Shown one piece after another: positions 15,307-17,051 of a DNA stretch of 17,051 nucleotides. The notes under the pieces were generated by a model. That model was not told where the DNA came from. It saw nothing but the letters and a program-made list of their open reading frames with translations, and made no database searches. The DNA is from Deltaproteobacteria bacterium UBA1386 (GTDB lineage: Bacteria; Desulfobacterota; Syntrophorhabdia; Syntrophorhabdales; Syntrophorhabdaceae), in the NCBI GenBank assembly GCA_002305765.1, contig DBQU01000011.1:1-17051 (forward strand), given 5' to 3'. A program made the translations under genes and the position numbers. Each line of letters begins with the position of its first letter. The first letter of the stretch is position 1.

Positions 15307-16141
15307 GAAGATCACGGAGCTCGAGTTCTTTTTGTCATATGATATCCTGACCGGGCTCACAGGTGCGATGGAGCGAACGGGGTGTTCAGCGGCTGACATC
15401 ATCGAACAGGCGTTAAGACAATTCCTCAGCGCGAAAAGAGAAGGCAACGCCGTCTATCTTTCGGCCCCCATCAACGCGCTCGTGGAGGGCCTTTACGTTG
15501 AGAACACCACAATAGGCGAGGTCAGGCAGCATGGGGATTTCGGTCTCGGGACGTTCAACTACCTGGACGGGGAGATGCTCCTTCTCGACGGCAAAGTGTA
15601 CCAGATACGTTCGGACGGGAATGTGTACGACGTGGGCGACGATGAGAGATCGCCCTTTGCCTGCGTGACCTTTTTCAGCCCCGATACTTTCGACGACATC
15701 AACGGAGATTCCGATGTCCCGGACCTTGCCACCCTTCTCGACAGGCTCATACCCTCCCGGAATATGCTCTACGCCATCCGTGTGGATGGTGTCTTCAGCT
15801 ACGTGCGGTGCCGGGCGGCTTCGAGGTCGGAGAATTACATGCCCCTCGTCGAGGCCACCCGCGACCAGTCCATCTTTGATTTCCACGATGTGAGAGGGTC
15901 TCTTGCCGGTTTCTACACCCCGGCGTTCATGGCATCCCTCAATGCCCCCGGCTTTCATCTCCATTTCCTGGCCGAAGACCGCCGCCGAGGTGGGCACCTC
16001 ATCGATTGCACGCTCAAAGAGTCCCGCATAGGCATTCAACATGTGCCGCGGCTGGACGTGGGCCTGCCGGTCACTCTGGATTATCTTACCGTGGACCTCA
16101 CGCGGGATACAGGCGAGGACCTGGAAAAAGCCGAGAAATGA
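15296..16141 (+). CDS. Alpha-acetolactate decarboxylase with N-terminal ribbon-helix-helix-like domain
   Basis: A 281-residue protein. Residues 51-281 are an acetolactate decarboxylase (BudA/AlsD family), which converts (S)-2-acetolactate to (R)-acetoin. Recognisable parts are SAPINALVEGLYVENTTIGE, HGDFGLGTFNYLDGEM, YAIRVDGVFSYVRCR and the zinc-ligand motif HLHF...GGH (His221, His223, His234, with the spacing of the characterised enzyme). The first 48 residues are not part of the enzyme. TELEFFLSYDILTGLTGAM followed by ERTGCSAADIIEQALRQFL has the strand-helix-helix pattern of CopG/Arc-type DNA-binding or dimerisation domains. ATG 15296 has AAGAGGG at 15281-15287. The gene overlaps the end of pcnB by 11 bp and the next gene by 4 bp (ATGA), so it is probably cotranscribed. 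No signal peptide is seen, so it should be cytoplasmic. Confidence 0.88.
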   Translation: MGSEKITELEFFLSYDILTGLTGAMERTGCSAADIIEQALRQFLSAKREGNAVYLSAPINALVEGLYVENTTIGEVRQHGDFGLGTFNYLDGEMLLLDGKVYQIRSDGNVYDVGDDERSPFACVTFFSPDTFDDINGDSDVPDLATLLDRLIPSRNMLYAIRVDGVFSYVRCRAASRSENYMPLVEATRDQSIFDFHDVRGSLAGFYTPAFMASLNAPGFHLHFLAEDRRRGGHLIDCTLKESRIGIQHVPRLDVGLPVTLDYLTVDLTRDTGEDLEKAEK

Positions 16142-16941
16142 CAGGCACCGGGTTGAAGACCACCTTCCGGATAGTGAAGATGGACTGCCCCTCGGAAGAG
16201 CAGCTGATCAGGATGAAGCTCATGGGGACGCCCTCGGTACAGGCCCTCGCTTTCGACATACCGAACCGGAAGCTGGAGGTATATCATACGGGCCGCCCGG
16301 AGGACGTGCTCGATCTCCTCGAGACCCTTCATCTCGGAGCGTCCGTTGTCTCCTCCGAACAGATGCAGCCTTTCGCCGACCCGGAGGCTGACCGTCTCCA
16401 AACCCGTATCCTCTGGCAGGTCCTTTTCATCAACGTTCTCTTCTTCGTGGTCGAGATGATCGCGGGTCTCATCGCGAGCTCCATGGGGCTCGCCGCCGAC
16501 AGCCTGGACATGCTGGCGGACGGCATAGTCTACGCCCTCGCCCTGTTCGCTGTGGGAGGGGCCGCGGGCCGCAAGAGACGGGTTGCCGCGATCGCAGGTT
16601 ATTTCCAGGGGATACTGGGAGTGCTGGGTTTCATCGAGGTCATCCATCGCTTTCTCGGGCGAGGGGAAACCCCTGATTTCCTCACGATGATCATCGTCTC
16701 CGTCTTCGCTCTCGCGGCCAACGCCATCTGCGTGATTCTCCTCCAGAGATCGAAAAGCGATGTCCACATGCGGGCGAGCCTGATATTCACATCCATGGAC
16801 GTGATAGCCAATCTCGGCGTCATCGCGGCCGGAATCCTCGTGCACCTGACGAGATCGAACATCCCCGACCTCGTCGTGGGAGCCATCGTCTTCATCCTCG
16901 TGCTGCAGGGAGCGTACAGAATATTGAGGCTGGCAAGGTAA
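16138..16941 (+). CDS. CDF-family cation transporter with HMA-like N-terminal domain
   Basis: A 267-residue membrane protein. Residues 8-72 resemble a heavy-metal-associated (HMA) ferredoxin-fold domain, but the usual GMxCxxC is reduced to MDCPSEE with one cysteine (Cys17). About six hydrophobic segments follow (approximately 91-113, 116-140, 149-167, 180-202, 220-238, 246-264). The second carries DSLDMLADG, resembling the SLxxDxxxD metal-site motif of the cation diffusion facilitator family. No long histidine-rich loop or cytoplasmic C-terminal domain is present; the protein ends just after the last membrane segment. CDF proteins export Zn, Co, Fe or similar ions by proton exchange; the substrate here is unknown. 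The start ATG overlaps the upstream stop (ATGA), indicating coupled translation. Confidence 0.83.
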   Translation: MTGTGLKTTFRIVKMDCPSEEQLIRMKLMGTPSVQALAFDIPNRKLEVYHTGRPEDVLDLLETLHLGASVVSSEQMQPFADPEADRLQTRILWQVLFINVLFFVVEMIAGLIASSMGLAADSLDMLADGIVYALALFAVGGAAGRKRRVAAIAGYFQGILGVLGFIEVIHRFLGRGETPDFLTMIIVSVFALAANAICVILLQRSKSDVHMRASLIFTSMDVIANLGVIAAGILVHLTRSNIPDLVVGAIVFILVLQGAYRILRLAR

Positions 16942-16949
16942 AAGACGGG

Positions 16950-16985
16950 TTGAACGGCTTGAGCCGCTTGAACCGTTTGAGAGTT
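16950..16985 (+). repeat. Four copies of a 9-nt tandem repeat
   Basis: TTGAACGGC, TTGAGCCGC, TTGAACCGT and TTGAGAGTT follow one another exactly in 9-nt steps, just after the transporter stop. The first three fit TTGARCSGY and the last is degenerate. AGAGTT (16980-16985) can pair with AACTCT (16997-17002), but no T-run follows, so this is not a convincing terminator. The rest of the window (17003-17051) holds nothing recognised. Confidence 0.7.
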
Positions 16986-17051
16986 AAAGACTAAAAAACT
17001 CTTCCGGGAAATGGCTGCAGCCGATCGTTGACCTATGATGCCTTTAGTGGA

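Overview
The window looks like a chromosomal segment from a GC-rich, strictly anaerobic, aromatic-degrading deltaproteobacterium in the broad sense (Syntrophorhabdus/Syntrophus/Geobacter-like). The main evidence is a class II (ATP-independent, tungsten-type) benzoyl-CoA reductase operon, bamBCDEF. Two of its genes are interrupted by in-frame TGA codons that read naturally as selenocysteine. TGA is an ordinary stop codon elsewhere in the window, so this is Sec recoding and not a changed genetic code. The species assignment is inference from gene content.

Layout. (1) Positions 1-4141 are a cofactor-maturation neighbourhood. It holds a near-consensus promoter, a 60-residue Cys-containing protein, a divergent MoeA paralogue, a radical SAM/SPASM protein with its own promoter, and, convergent with that gene and only 1 bp away, a canonical MoeA with its own promoter on the minus strand. 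(2) Positions 4142-4514 are intergenic. They hold a perfect 10-bp hairpin, then the bam promoter (perfect -35, extended -10) with a palindromic operator-like repeat across the -10. (3) Positions 4515-12258 are bamB (tungsten/AOR-type active-site subunit), bamC (Fe-S subunit), bamD (HdrD-like), bamE (double HdrA-like, Sec77) and bamF (MvhD-like, Sec18). A strong intrinsic terminator follows at 12288-12335. (4) Positions 12598-13860 encode an exported or membrane-anchored protein of unknown function with a duplicated C-terminal domain. (5) Positions 13951-16941 are an overlapping gene set: a poly(A) polymerase/tRNA nucleotidyltransferase-family protein, an alpha-acetolactate decarboxylase with a ribbon-helix-helix-like N-terminus, and a CDF-type metal transporter with an HMA-like N-terminus. 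The window ends in a short 9-nt tandem repeat.

How the genes work together. By analogy with Geobacter metallireducens, BamB and BamC form the benzoyl-CoA-reducing core. BamD, BamE and BamF form an Hdr/Mvh-like electron-transfer module thought to couple a low-potential step to a more favourable one by flavin-based electron bifurcation. The NuoEFG-like BamGHI and the ring hydrolase BamA are not in this window. The MoeA proteins, and possibly the radical SAM/SPASM protein, plausibly serve metal insertion or maturation of the pterin cofactor enzyme BamB. That link rests on neighbourhood only.

The most notable observations are the paired CxxU selenocysteines at the BamE and BamF redox sites, the RHH-acetolactate decarboxylase fusion, the divergent MoeA next to the unusual small protein, and the palindrome over the bam promoter.
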